Assembly (NCBI GenBank): GCA_023129805.1
Contig: JAGMBK010000080.1
Span: 1 to 8,584, forward strand
Direction of reading: 5' to 3'
DNA from: Candidatus Zixiibacteriota bacterium
Lineage (GTDB): Bacteria; Zixibacteria; MSB-5A5; SM1-73
DNA length: 8,584 bases
This document shows, piece by piece, positions 1-5,157 of the stretch. Positions within the stretch are counted from its first letter, which is position 1; each line of letters opens with the position of its first letter. A program made the translations under genes and the position numbers. The notes beneath the pieces were generated by a model. The model was not told the DNA's origin and searched no databases. It was given only the letters and a program-made list of their open reading frames with translations.

Positions 1-95
1 ATCGAAGGACACCCTGAAGGGGAACAAAAGGCGTGAGGTAGAAAAAGGACAGAAGATTGCCTTACAGAAAAACAGAGGAATTGTGAGGGGGAAAA
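1..95 (+). other. Edge sequence, possible tail of an upstream ORF
   Basis: One plus-strand frame stays open from base 2 to a TAA at 107-109, about 35 lysine- and arginine-rich codons, and ends inside the palindrome at 96-129. The other two plus frames close early. An open run of this length occurs by chance fairly often, and no recognisable domain is visible. It may be the C-terminus of a gene outside the window that converges on the phosphorylase gene, or simple spacer DNA. Confidence 0.2.
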
Positions 96-130
96 GAACC
101 AGAACCTAACTTAAGTTAGGTTCTGGTTCA
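92..130 (-). terminator. Intrinsic terminator of the phosphorylase gene
   Basis: Bases 96-129 form a perfect palindrome with two 17-base arms (left arm GAACCAGAACCTAACTT), which as RNA would be a stem of about 15 bp closed by a TTAA loop. Read on the minus strand, it begins 7 bases after the TAG stop codon and is followed by CTTTTCCCC, a short U-tract. Position, perfect stem and trailing Ts all fit a rho-independent terminator. On the plus strand it is not followed by a T-tract, so one-way action is likelier. Confidence 0.8.
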
Positions 131-136
131 TGATAA

Positions 137-1474
137 CTAAAAAGCGCAATTCAGCTTCCTGGCCCCTTTTTCATCAACAAATAATAAAATCTTTTTCAAT
201 CTGCTTGTTTTTCTTTTCCCGATTCGATAAGCCTCTTTTATTTCTTTGCCTGCCAGCTTCCCTTTATTGATATTATTTGCAAAGACTAAAGCCAAAGTCT
301 CACCTTTTTTAACTGTATCTCCCACCTTTTTCTTGATTAAAAAACCCACGCCCGGATCAATTGGACTGTCCATCTTCTCCCTGCCAGCACCCAACCTCAT
401 GGCAGAAAGTCCGATCTTCCGAGTGTCTATGGATTGAACATATCCGTCTTTGTCTGAGTTTACCACAAGCTTATGTTTTCCCCAGGGGAGAAGGCGATAA
501 TCATCCAGCACTTTCAGATTGCCTCCCTGTTTTGTAATCATTTCCCTGAATTTCTTTAGCGCCTGACCAGTTCTTATAGCCTGATGACACTTCTTCTCTG
601 CCTCTTTCAGATTCTTTGCTTTTTTCCCTAAGATGAGCATGTGTGCGCTTAAGGCAAGAGTAACTTTCATAAGGTCTGAGGGGGCTTTTCCCTTTAAAGC
701 CTGGATGGCTTCCACCACCTCAATGGAATTGCCCACCGCCTCTCCCAGAGGTTCATTCATGTCAGTTATCAAAGCCACCGCCTTCTTTTTAAATTCTTTT
801 GCTATCTGAATCAAATTCTCAGCCAGAAGCTCAGCCTCATCTTGTTCTTGCATGAAGGCACCGTTTCCCACCTTGACATCGAAGATGAAAGCGTCCGCTC
901 CTTCGGCTAATTTCTTGCTCATGATGCTGGAGGCAATCAAAGGTATGCAGTTGACCGTGGCGGTCACGTCTCTTAAAGCATACATCTTTCTGTCGGCAGG
1001 AGCGATCTCTTTTGTCTGGCCAATCATGCATACCCATACATCCGAAAGGATTTTTCTAAATCTTCTCAAGGACAAATCTATGCGGAATCCGGGAATGGAC
1101 TCCAGTTTGTCTAAAGTTCCGCCGGTATGACCCAGTCCCCTTCCGGAGATCATGGGAACCTTGACCCCGCATGAGGCAACCAGTGGCGCAAGTATCAAAG
1201 AGACCTTATCCCCCACTCCCCCGGTGCTGTGCTTGTCAACCTTCACCCCCGGAACAGAGCTCAGATCAAGCACCCTGCCGGAGTTCATCATGGATAAGGT
1301 TAAGTGGAAGGTCTCCTCAACATCCATCCCATTTAGGAAAACTGCCATCAAAAGTGCGGATGCCTGATAGTCGGGAATTTGACCTTTGGTATAACCTGAG
1401 ACGAAATACTCTATCTCCTCTTGGGTAAGTTTCTTTTTGTCTCTCTTTTTGCTGATTATCTCGTACATTTGCAT
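137..1474 (-). CDS. deoA: Thymidine / pyrimidine-nucleoside phosphorylase
   Basis: This cytoplasmic enzyme phosphorolyses thymidine (and possibly uridine or deoxyuridine) to free base plus (deoxy)ribose 1-phosphate in pyrimidine salvage. The 445 residues match the family's usual length. The order is: N-terminal helical domain (~3-68), central glycosyltransferase-family-3 domain (~75-310) and C-terminal PYNP domain (~345-420). Visible motifs are the phosphate-binding KHSTGGVGDK (81-90), the family signature SGRGLGHTGGTLDKLE (110-125), and ALRDVTATV (166-174) followed by SSIMSKK (182-188), which supply the base-contacting Arg168, Ser183 and Lys187 by alignment with E. coli DeoA. Met108, in PMISGRG, is as in E. 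coli DeoA; Bacillus-type pyrimidine-nucleoside phosphorylases have Lys there, so thymidine preference is inferred. The ATG at 1474 is chosen because GGAGG (1485-1489) lies 10 bases upstream; a second in-frame ATG lies two codons later. The gene stands alone with its own terminator. Confidence 0.93.
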   Translation of the reverse strand: MQMYEIISKKRDKKKLTQEEIEYFVSGYTKGQIPDYQASALLMAVFLNGMDVEETFHLTLSMMNSGRVLDLSSVPGVKVDKHSTGGVGDKVSLILAPLVASCGVKVPMISGRGLGHTGGTLDKLESIPGFRIDLSLRRFRKILSDVWVCMIGQTKEIAPADRKMYALRDVTATVNCIPLIASSIMSKKLAEGADAFIFDVKVGNGAFMQEQDEAELLAENLIQIAKEFKKKAVALITDMNEPLGEAVGNSIEVVEAIQALKGKAPSDLMKVTLALSAHMLILGKKAKNLKEAEKKCHQAIRTGQALKKFREMITKQGGNLKVLDDYRLLPWGKHKLVVNSDKDGYVQSIDTRKIGLSAMRLGAGREKMDSPIDPGVGFLIKKKVGDTVKKGETLALVFANNINKGKLAGKEIKEAYRIGKRKTSRLKKILLFVDEKGARKLNCAF

Positions 1475-1484
1475 GTTTTGTAAT

Positions 1485-1489
1485 CCTCC
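1485..1489 (-). promoter_or_regulatory. Ribosome binding site of the phosphorylase gene
   Basis: GGAGG on the minus strand, 10 bases before ATG 1474 and 16 before the alternative ATG at 1468. The spacing favours the first ATG. Confidence 0.6.
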
Positions 1490-1567
1490 AGGTAAGTATT
1501 TTCGACAAAGATAAATCGCTTAAGGGTGAAAGTCAAGTTTACCTGTTCAGTTACGGTGGGAGCGTGA

Positions 1568-1579
1568 AAAACCGGTTTT
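1568..1579. repeat. Perfect 12-bp palindrome AAAACCGGTTTT
   Basis: This self-complementary 12-mer lies upstream of the phosphorylase gene (minus strand). A second small hairpin, GAAAAAC-TTC-GTTTTTT (1603-1619), follows it. Both could be operators or parts of the neighbouring repeat. No partner copy is visible in the window. Confidence 0.4.
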
Positions 1580-1620
1580 GGTGTGCTATTCCGGGGCGGC
1601 CTGAAAAACTTCGTTTTTTA

Positions 1621-1678
1621 CCTCACCCCCTGTTTCCCCCTCTCCACACATGTGGAGAGGGGGACCAAGGGGGAGAGG
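1621..1678. repeat. Nested CCCCCTCTCC/GGAGAGGGGG palindromic repeat
   Basis: A perfect 13-bp inner stem, CCCCCTCTCCACA (1636-1648) with TGTGGAGAGGGGG (1651-1663), has a two-base loop. It is enclosed by an outer 11-bp pair, CCTCACCCCCT (1621-1631) with AGGGGGAGAGG (1668-1678), with one mismatch. The element is intergenic, between the 3' end of the lipoprotein gene and the 5' side of the phosphorylase gene. Its form is that of a dispersed intergenic palindromic repeat. It could also stop transcription leaving the lipoprotein gene, although no T-tract follows directly. Confidence 0.75.
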
Positions 1679-1709
1679 TTTTTAATCTGCCAAGATTTCA
1701 CAGGGAAAC

Positions 1710-2273
1710 TCAGAAAGTTTCAATCCGAATGGAATAAGCTTCGCCCCCGCCTGCGGGAAGATACACTGCAACACCGTTGGAGAAAATCTTCTCGTGGTCA
1801 CCATTGCAGGTTGTGAGAAGGATATACTCGTCCGTCATCTCGGTAATCGAATCGTAGATTATCCCGTCTTTTATATTGCAGGTGTTAGGGGCAAATTGGG
1901 TGGTATCTATCTTTAAAGGAATTTCAGCATTATGTCCAAGCACGTTTACTTTGTGGGTCATCAGTTCACCCCCCGGCAACTGCCGAACCCGAATAACCTG
2001 CTTTCTTGCCATTCCCTTCCGGTGGAACTTGACCTGTGAGGCGCCGCAGTAGATGTTCGGCGCGCTGGTGTCTCCGCTGACCATCACCACGAAATAGTGA
2101 GTGTCGGTGTAGATGGCGTAGCTTCCATCTGAAAGAAGCCACACGCCCTTTCTCCACTCAGCTAACTTGTTCTCCTCAGATAACTTTTTCCCCTCCTCGA
2201 CGGGTGGAGCGGAGCAGGAGACAGCAAGAAGCACAAGCAGCGCTGCCATAACAACCCAGTTCAATCTTTTCAT
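1710..2273 (-). CDS. Putative lipoprotein of unknown function
   Basis: I do not recognise the family. The 187-residue product starts MKRLNWVV, followed by a hydrophobic stretch (~7-18) and a lipobox LAVSC ending at Cys20, so it should be exported, lipidated and cleaved before Cys20. Residue +2 is Ser, which under the E. coli rule means release by the Lol system to the outer membrane; that rule may not hold here. The mature part opens with a Pro/Glu/Lys linker, then a mixed, probably beta-rich domain with aromatic runs (AIYTDTHYFVVMVSG) and three further cysteines (in IYCGAS, NTCNI and TTCNGD), two of which could pair. The start is ATG 2273: GGAGGT (2281-2286) lies 7 bases upstream, whereas the in-frame TTG at 2288 would overlap that site. 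It is a single gene with no functional neighbour on its strand. Confidence 0.75.
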   Translation of the reverse strand: MKRLNWVVMAALLVLLAVSCSAPPVEEGKKLSEENKLAEWRKGVWLLSDGSYAIYTDTHYFVVMVSGDTSAPNIYCGASQVKFHRKGMARKQVIRVRQLPGGELMTHKVNVLGHNAEIPLKIDTTQFAPNTCNIKDGIIYDSITEMTDEYILLTTCNGDHEKIFSNGVAVYLPAGGGEAYSIRIETF

Positions 2274-2280
2274 TAAAGTT

Positions 2281-2286
2281 ACCTCC
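2281..2286 (-). promoter_or_regulatory. Ribosome binding site that sets the lipoprotein start
   Basis: GGAGGT on the minus strand lies 7 bases before ATG 2273. It decides against the longer TTG start at 2288, which would fall within or before this site. Confidence 0.8.
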
Positions 2287-2396
2287 AATTAGTTAGACTC
2301 GTGGAAACCCTGACTTAGAATAACTGCTTTCGCCTTACATCTTTTTTACGGAATATTCGTGGAGGAGGTTTCCCGAATGTTCAACGTGCCGCATTT

Positions 2397-2478
2397 GTAG
2401 TTGCCCAATTTATTGGGCTTTTTGATGGCTCGATCGCCCCGCCGTTGGCGGGGGATTTTCAATAAATCGAGCAACTAC
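2397..2478. repeat. 82-bp nested palindromic element bounded by GTAGTTGC
   Basis: The outer ends are perfect inverted repeats, GTAGTTGC (2397-2404) and GCAACTAC (2471-2478). Inside are a hairpin GCCCAAT-TT-ATTGGGC (2403-2418) followed by five Ts, a pair GCTCGAT (2428-2434) with ATCGAGC (2466-2472), and at the centre CCCCGCC-GTT-GGCGGGG (2437-2453). The right end, ATCGAGCAACTAC, is the complement of a GTAGTTGCTCGAT end, so both ends look like variants of one terminus. The layout resembles a small non-coding mobile or REP-type element. The first hairpin plus T-tract could also end plus-strand transcription. Confidence 0.75.
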
Positions 2479-2488
2479 GAAAACTTCT

Positions 2489-2510
2489 GGTCGGGCAAGG
2501 GTGCCCGACC
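2489..2510. repeat. GGTCGGGCA palindromic hairpin
   Basis: Perfect 9-bp arms, GGTCGGGCA (2489-2497) and TGCCCGACC (2502-2510), have an AGGG loop and are followed by TAC. It begins only 10 bases after the preceding element, so the two form a cluster. Confidence 0.75.
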
Positions 2511-2578
2511 TACAAGAGAGCAAGGACTATTCTTAATCGCTTACAATAATTTTCTGTCTAAAACGCCATCAAATTTCG

Positions 2579-2658
2579 GATAACATTTCCAATATTTATG
2601 AACTTTGCAATAGCAAAGTTAGGCGAAATGTAAGAGTAGCCATATGTACCGTGTTATC
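2579..2658. repeat. Nested hairpin with AACTTTGC core
   Basis: The core is AACTTTGC-AATA-GCAAAGTT (2601-2620). It is enclosed by ACATTTC (2583-2589) with GAAATGT (2625-2631), and a wider pair GATAACA (2579-2585) with TGTTATC (2652-2658) overlaps the first. It lies just downstream of the membrane-protein gene (minus strand). No T-tract follows the core hairpin on that strand, so a simple terminator is not favoured. AACTTTG...CAAAGT followed by GGCGAA also occurs at 4240-4276. Confidence 0.5.
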
Positions 2659-2671
2659 TGAGGTCTGCAAC

Positions 2672-3028
2672 CTAATGAGGTCTTTTTTGTAAATCTGAAT
2701 AAGTTCGAAATCCGGTAAGAACAATAAGCACTACTCCAAAAATAATTATCGGAATTCCTATGAACAAAGCTGATGTGGCTACACCAATCAGTATTAAAAG
2801 AATGCCCAGAAATATGCCCCCAACTTTAGTTCGTTCGAAACACTTCCTCCTTTCTGCGGCATCAGAATTCTTTTTGGTACGGCACAACTGGTATATACCG
2901 CGAAAAACAAAATAACATCCCAATGGCATCATAGGGATTCCTATACCGATACCTGCAGTAGCAATACCAACACCTCCTATGACTATTCCAAATATAAAAA
3001 GTAAAATTCCTACAATAGTCTGTTTCAT
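2672..3028 (-). CDS. Small four-helix membrane protein with internal repeat
   Basis: The family is not recognised. The 118-residue protein has about four hydrophobic segments (~5-25, ~27-46, ~69-88 and ~89-107), a basic and acidic central loop (RTKKNSDAAERRKCFER, 50-66) and a short polar tail. The two hydrophobic halves align at an offset of 61 residues: IATAGIGIGIPMMPLG (22-37) matches VATSALFIGIPIIIFG (83-98), with A23/A84, T24/T85, G30/G91, I31/I92, P32/P93 and G37/G98 identical. This indicates duplication of a two-helix unit. No catalytic or metal-binding motif is seen. The ATG at 3028 has GGGAGG (3033-3038) four bases upstream, a short but usable spacing. The protein should sit in the inner membrane. 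The gene is alone on its strand, with a promoter candidate at 3216-3243. Confidence 0.8.
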   Translation of the reverse strand: MKQTIVGILLFIFGIVIGGVGIATAGIGIGIPMMPLGCYFVFRGIYQLCRTKKNSDAAERRKCFERTKVGGIFLGILLILIGVATSALFIGIPIIIFGVVLIVLTGFRTYSDLQKRPH

Positions 3029-3139
3029 TTTTCCTCCCAGTATTTTCCAGATTTCTGATAACTAGTCCGACCTTCGATTTTTGCTCTGGGCTCAGGTCTT
3101 CTGCAAATGTGCTATCGGGAGCGCTTTAAGCTTCCCCGA

Positions 3140-3290
3140 CTTCTTATCGCTCGCACCGAGGTGAGTTTCTGTGACCTTTTAGCTTTGTCGTCAACAAGTT
3201 TGGTTTGGCATCCCTATTTTAGCCTATTTCTTTCAAAAATCAACCATTTTCTTGCCATATTTTTGTATTTGATCGTGTAGCAACTGTGTG
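3140..3290. repeat. Diverged direct repeat, copy 1
   Basis: This resembles 4106-4234 in the same orientation. Shared blocks in order are CTTCTTAT (3140-3147 / 4106-4113), ACCGA, TTCTGTGACCTTTTA (3167-3181 / 4124-4138, one mismatch), a TATTT-CTT-CAAAAATCAAC block (about 3225-3244 / 4175-4194) and GTGTGC near the end. Offsets stay within a few bases (957 and 950), so this is a colinear diverged duplication and not scattered matches. Confidence 0.55.
3216..3243 (-). promoter_or_regulatory. Promoter candidate for the membrane-protein gene
   Basis: On the minus strand TTGATT (3238-3243) is followed, after 16 bases, by TAAAAT (3216-3221). The spacing and the -10 match those of the lolD promoter. 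Transcription would start near 3209, giving a leader of about 180 nt before ATG 3028. Confidence 0.55.
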
Positions 3291-3299
3291 CACGAGTCC

Positions 3300-3395
3300 T
3301 GTTGGGGCGGGGGTTGCACCCCCGCCCCTTTTCTACGGTCAGACGACCGCCCCCACTCGTACGGGCGGACAGGGGTACAACCCCTGTCCGATCTG
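3300..3395. repeat. Composite palindromic element, copy A
   Basis: Two perfect 11-bp hairpins share a GGGGT-NNN-ACCCC core: GGGGCGGGGGT-TGC-ACCCCCGCCCC (3304-3328), and CGGACAGGGGT (3366-3376) with ACCCCTGTCCG (3380-3390), loop ACA. Between them is a small hairpin CGGTC-AGAC-GACCG (3336-3349). The outer edges TGTTGG and GATCTG reappear inverted in copy B (5158-5222), which lacks most of the 37-bp middle. It is intergenic and has no coding content. Confidence 0.85.
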
Positions 3396-3529
3396 GGCCT
3401 ATGGCATGACCACCCCTGCGAGAAGGTTCAACACAGGTAAAGAGGGAAGAATACTCTTTTACGCCGAGCTATATGGCTTCAAGGGTAAGTTTGGCAGGCA
3501 ACCTTCGATTTTCCGAACCCCGCCGAGCC

Positions 3530-3889
3530 TTACTTTGCGCTTTTGTCCGACTGCCAGAGGGCAAAAACGTTATTCTCGGTATCAATACATACGGCGAAGT
3601 ATCCATAATTTGGCACAGCCATTTTGGGAACGACTACTTTACCACCGAGCTTTTCAACTTTGGCGGCATATTCATCTATGGAAGGGACATCGATGTAGTT
3701 GGTAATTGGTTGATGCGGTTCTTGTCTCTTCATCATACCACCATCCACTGCCTTTTCACCGCTGGTGGCAATCATCCAGTAATCCATCTCTGGTGTTTTC
3801 TCAATTTTCCAACCAAAAAGATCGGTGTAGAATTTCTTTGCCCGTTCAGGGTCGTCTGCCGGAATTTCAAAATGAACTATCGTTGGCAT
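3530..3889 (-). CDS. VOC-superfamily (glyoxalase/bleomycin-resistance fold) protein
   Basis: A single-domain protein of 119 residues, the usual length for a two-module VOC protein that works as a dimer. The first module begins IVHFEIPADDPERAKKFYTDLFGWKIEK (4-31) and carries His6, the usual first metal ligand. The second module (about 62-115) has NYIDVPSIDEYAAKVEKLGGKVV and ends NVFALWQSD. Family members are isomerases, dioxygenases, lyases or binding proteins, and the sequence does not choose among these; it is closest in style to the small uncharacterised glyoxalase-like proteins (COG3324 type). The start at 3889 is supported by an exceptionally strong ribosome binding site, AAAGGAGGTGA. It stands alone, divergent from lolD, with no terminator recognised downstream. 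Confidence 0.87.
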   Translation of the reverse strand: MPTIVHFEIPADDPERAKKFYTDLFGWKIEKTPEMDYWMIATSGEKAVDGGMMKRQEPHQPITNYIDVPSIDEYAAKVEKLGGKVVVPKMAVPNYGYFAVCIDTENNVFALWQSDKSAK

Positions 3890-3898
3890 ATTCTCTTG

Positions 3899-3909
3899 TC
3901 ACCTCCTTT
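3899..3909 (-). promoter_or_regulatory. Full-length Shine-Dalgarno for the VOC gene
   Basis: AAAGGAGGTGA on the minus strand is complementary to the canonical 16S rRNA 3' end over 10 or more bases. It has a slightly long gap of about 9-12 bases to ATG 3889. No other gene in the window has a site this complete, which suggests efficient translation. Confidence 0.75.
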
Positions 3910-4105
3910 AAACTTGATATTCGAACTTTAAAAACATTAAGATTTAATAGATATTCTATCCCGCTCTACTGGGCAGGGCTCGGAATTCTTATACCAGGGT
4001 CAAACATACTTTTTCGTAAGGTTCGATCTTCCTTTTGACACATGCACTGTTTTGGTTGAGTTTGCCAAAAATCAGCCCAGAAACCGTTAATCACTGTTAG
4101 CTCCT

Positions 4106-4234
4106 CTTCTTATGACCGAAAGCTTCTGTGCCCTTTTAAGTCATAGTGGGCAACGAATTGCTCTTAACATATCTATTTTCTTCCAAAAATCAACATTTTT
4201 CTCGTATCCTCGTAGCGTGGCGGTTTAAGTGTGC
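4106..4234. repeat. Diverged direct repeat, copy 2
   Basis: Partner of 3140-3290 (shared blocks listed there). In this copy the -10 part has drifted (TATGTT), and the block between CTTCTTAT and TTCTGTG is about 10 bp shorter. Confidence 0.55.
4166..4193 (-). promoter_or_regulatory. Promoter-like core in repeat copy 2
   Basis: On the minus strand TTGATT (4188-4193) stands 16 bases before TATGTT (4166-4171). It aligns with the promoter candidate at 3216-3243. If active, it would give the VOC gene a leader of about 270 nt; the weaker -10 and long leader make this uncertain. Confidence 0.3.
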
Positions 4235-4239
4235 AACGA

Positions 4240-4293
4240 AACTTTGGCCTGCGGGGCAAAGTGAAAAAATGGCGAAGCCTTTCAGTTCACTTT
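4240..4293. repeat. Overlapping hairpins just upstream of the lolD promoter
   Basis: ACTTTGGCC (4241-4249) can pair with GGGCAAAGT (4254-4262, one mismatch). Alternatively AAAGTGAA (4258-4265) can pair with TTCACTTT (4286-4293) across 20 bases. The two pairings share bases and so exclude each other. The right arm ends 4 bases before the -35 box. It may be a relative of the AACTTTGC element at 2579-2658 or a regulator site. Confidence 0.4.
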
Positions 4294-4297
4294 TCTA

Positions 4298-4325
4298 TTG
4301 ACAAATCTATTTTTCAAGCTAAAAT
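4298..4325 (+). promoter_or_regulatory. Promoter of the lolD-mcsA-mcsB operon
   Basis: A consensus -35 TTGACA (4298-4303), a 16-base spacer and TAAAAT (4320-4325, 5 of 6 matches) make this the best vegetative-type promoter in the window. The start point should be near 4332, giving a leader of about 70 nt to lolD. Confidence 0.75.
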
Positions 4326-4335
4326 GCTATTGGGT

Positions 4336-4350
4336 GCTCAAAGTTTGAGC
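4336..4350. promoter_or_regulatory. Operator-like palindrome at the lolD transcription start
   Basis: GCTCAAA-G-TTTGAGC is a perfect palindrome covering about +5 to +19 of the predicted transcript, where a repressor would block initiation or early elongation. The same CTCAAA/TTTGAG half-sites surround the -35 box of the clpC promoter (6997-7019). A GGTT-AATA-AACC hairpin follows at 4355-4366. No known regulator is assigned. Confidence 0.4.
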
Positions 4351-4402
4351 CGTTGGTTAATAAACCGAAAAAAAATGGCGAAAATAAAAATGTAACGAGG
4401 TT

Positions 4403-5128
4403 GTGGAACGGTTGAGAAACAACGATATCGTATTAGAAGGAATAGACATTCACAAGAGCTTTCAAACGGGCGCTGAAACGCTTCACGTATTGAAGGGAGT
4501 GGACATCGGGCTAAGACGTGGTGAGATCGTATCCGTGGTGGGCGCATCGGGCGTGGGGAAAAGCACTCTCCTTCACATCCTGGGAGCATTGGACCGTCCC
4601 ACAAAAGGAAAGGTGAGACTGGACTCCATCGATGTTTTTGCCTTAAGCGACAAAAAGCTGGCATATTTTAGAAACAAGACCATAGGGTTTGTGTTCCAGT
4701 TTCATCATCTTCTGCCGGAGTTTTCCGCTCTGGAGAACGTGATGATGCCCCGACTTATCGCCGGAGAGGAGATGAGCTTAATTAAAGAGAAGGCAGAACA
4801 GATTCTTTCGGAGGTGGGGCTTGCCGATAGAGCCCATCACAAGCCGGGGGAGTTGTCCGGAGGGGAACAGCAGAGGGTGGCGGTGGCGCGGGCATTGATC
4901 AATGAACCCCAGATAGTGATTGCAGATGAGCCCTCCGGAAACTTGGATCGGGCAACCGGAGAGGAGCTACATGATCTTATATCCAAGTTAAATCAAAAGA
5001 AGGGTCAGACTTTTATCATCGCCACCCACAATCAACTTTTGGCGCAAAGAGCTCACCGGATAATCACTCTGGTTGAGGGCAAGGCGACGCCGAGTTCAAA
5101 AGAAAAGCTGAATGCACAAGAGAAATAA
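4403..5128 (+). CDS. lolD: LolD-like lipoprotein-releasing ABC transporter ATPase
   Basis: LolD powers the LolCDE complex, which extracts lipoproteins from the inner membrane and hands them to LolA. The 241-residue protein has every ABC ATPase motif: Walker A GASGVGKST (47-55), Q-loop Gln99, signature LSGGEQQ (151-157), Walker B IVIADE (171-176, catalytic Glu176), D-loop GNLD (179-182) and H-loop His209. The stretch FQFHHLLPEFSALENVMMP (98-116) is the hallmark that separates LolD from MacB- or FtsE-like ATPases. No permease gene (lolC/lolE) is adjacent, since the upstream gene is on the other strand, so its partner must be encoded elsewhere. The GTG start at 4403 has GAGG only two bases before it; the in-frame TTG at 4412 (spacing 11) is an equally good start. 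An in-frame stop at 4385 excludes a much longer protein. A MacB-type role remains possible. Confidence 0.88.
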   Translation: MERLRNNDIVLEGIDIHKSFQTGAETLHVLKGVDIGLRRGEIVSVVGASGVGKSTLLHILGALDRPTKGKVRLDSIDVFALSDKKLAYFRNKTIGFVFQFHHLLPEFSALENVMMPRLIAGEEMSLIKEKAEQILSEVGLADRAHHKPGELSGGEQQRVAVARALINEPQIVIADEPSGNLDRATGEELHDLISKLNQKKGQTFIIATHNQLLAQRAHRIITLVEGKATPSSKEKLNAQEK

Positions 5129-5152
5129 AAACATGAGGTGAAAGGCGAAGAA
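5128..5152 (+). repeat. Duplicated mcsA leader, copy 1
   Basis: Twenty-five bases (AAAACATGAGGTGAAAGGCG followed by AAGAA), starting at the last base of the lolD stop codon, recur exactly at 5306-5330. Both copies are followed, after one base, by ATG. In copy 1 the ATG (5154) opens a 12-codon ORF that runs through the first hairpin of the inserted element and ends at TAG 5190-5192. It therefore looks like a stranded former mcsA initiation region. Confidence 0.9.
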
Positions 5153-5157
5153 AATGT

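Larger units (their letters stand above)
2287..2671. other. Gene-free region filled with palindromic repeats
   Basis: No credible gene is visible in about 385 bp between the lipoprotein and membrane-protein genes. Reading left to right, it holds a 9-bp inverted repeat GAATATTCG (2351-2359) with CGAATGTTC (2374-2382, one G-T pair), the GTAGTTGC-bounded element (2397-2478), the GGTCGGGCA hairpin (2489-2510) and the AACTTTGC hairpin with nested flanks (2579-2658). The promoter for the lipoprotein gene should lie at its left end on the minus strand, but no convincing -35/-10 pair is seen. Confidence 0.7.
3029..3529. other. 501-bp gene-free region with promoter and repeats
   Basis: No credible gene is visible; the plus-strand open frame here runs through hairpins and lacks family features. 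Contents: the likely 5' leader of the membrane-protein gene (3029 to about 3209), with an imperfect TCGGG...CCCGA hairpin at 3115-3139, a minus-strand promoter candidate (3216-3243), copy 1 of a diverged repeat (3140-3290), and the composite palindromic element (3300-3395). From 3396 to 3529 I see nothing beyond the 3' flank of the VOC gene, and no terminator for it. Confidence 0.6.
3890..4402. other. 513-bp divergent intergenic region (VOC / lolD)
   Basis: No gene is seen. From left to right it holds the VOC ribosome binding site, a minus-strand extended -10 candidate (TGGTATAAG, 3988-3996) that could serve the VOC gene, copy 2 of the diverged repeat (4106-4234) with a promoter-like core, a hairpin cluster (4240-4293), the lolD promoter (4298-4325) and a 15-bp palindrome over its start region (4336-4350). 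Confidence 0.65.

Noticed and set aside
2571..3063. ATTTCNGATAAC on both sides of the membrane-protein gene as target-site duplications
   Set aside because: Only about 12 of 15 bases match and the sequence is AT-rich, so chance is adequate; one copy is already part of the nested hairpin.
3304..3332. Hairpin GGGGCGGGGGT...ACCCCCGCCCC followed by TTTT as a plain terminator
   Set aside because: No plus-strand gene ends nearby, and the hairpin recurs in copy B without the T-tract, so repeat membership is the better explanation.
3286..3705. A 139-codon plus-strand open frame across 3286-3705
   Set aside because: It runs through the palindromic element and then antisense to the well-supported VOC gene, has no domain and no ribosome binding site.
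3988..4010. TTTGACC heptad (GGTCAAA on plus) upstream of the VOC gene as a CtsR box
   Set aside because: Only one heptad is present; the tandem partner at the right 3-bp spacing is missing, and no ctsR gene is in view.
4332..4402. A CIRCE (HrcA) heat-shock element in the lolD leader
   Set aside because: The palindrome there has a GCTCAAA half-site with 1-bp spacing, unlike the TTAGCACTC-N9-GAGTGCTAA form.
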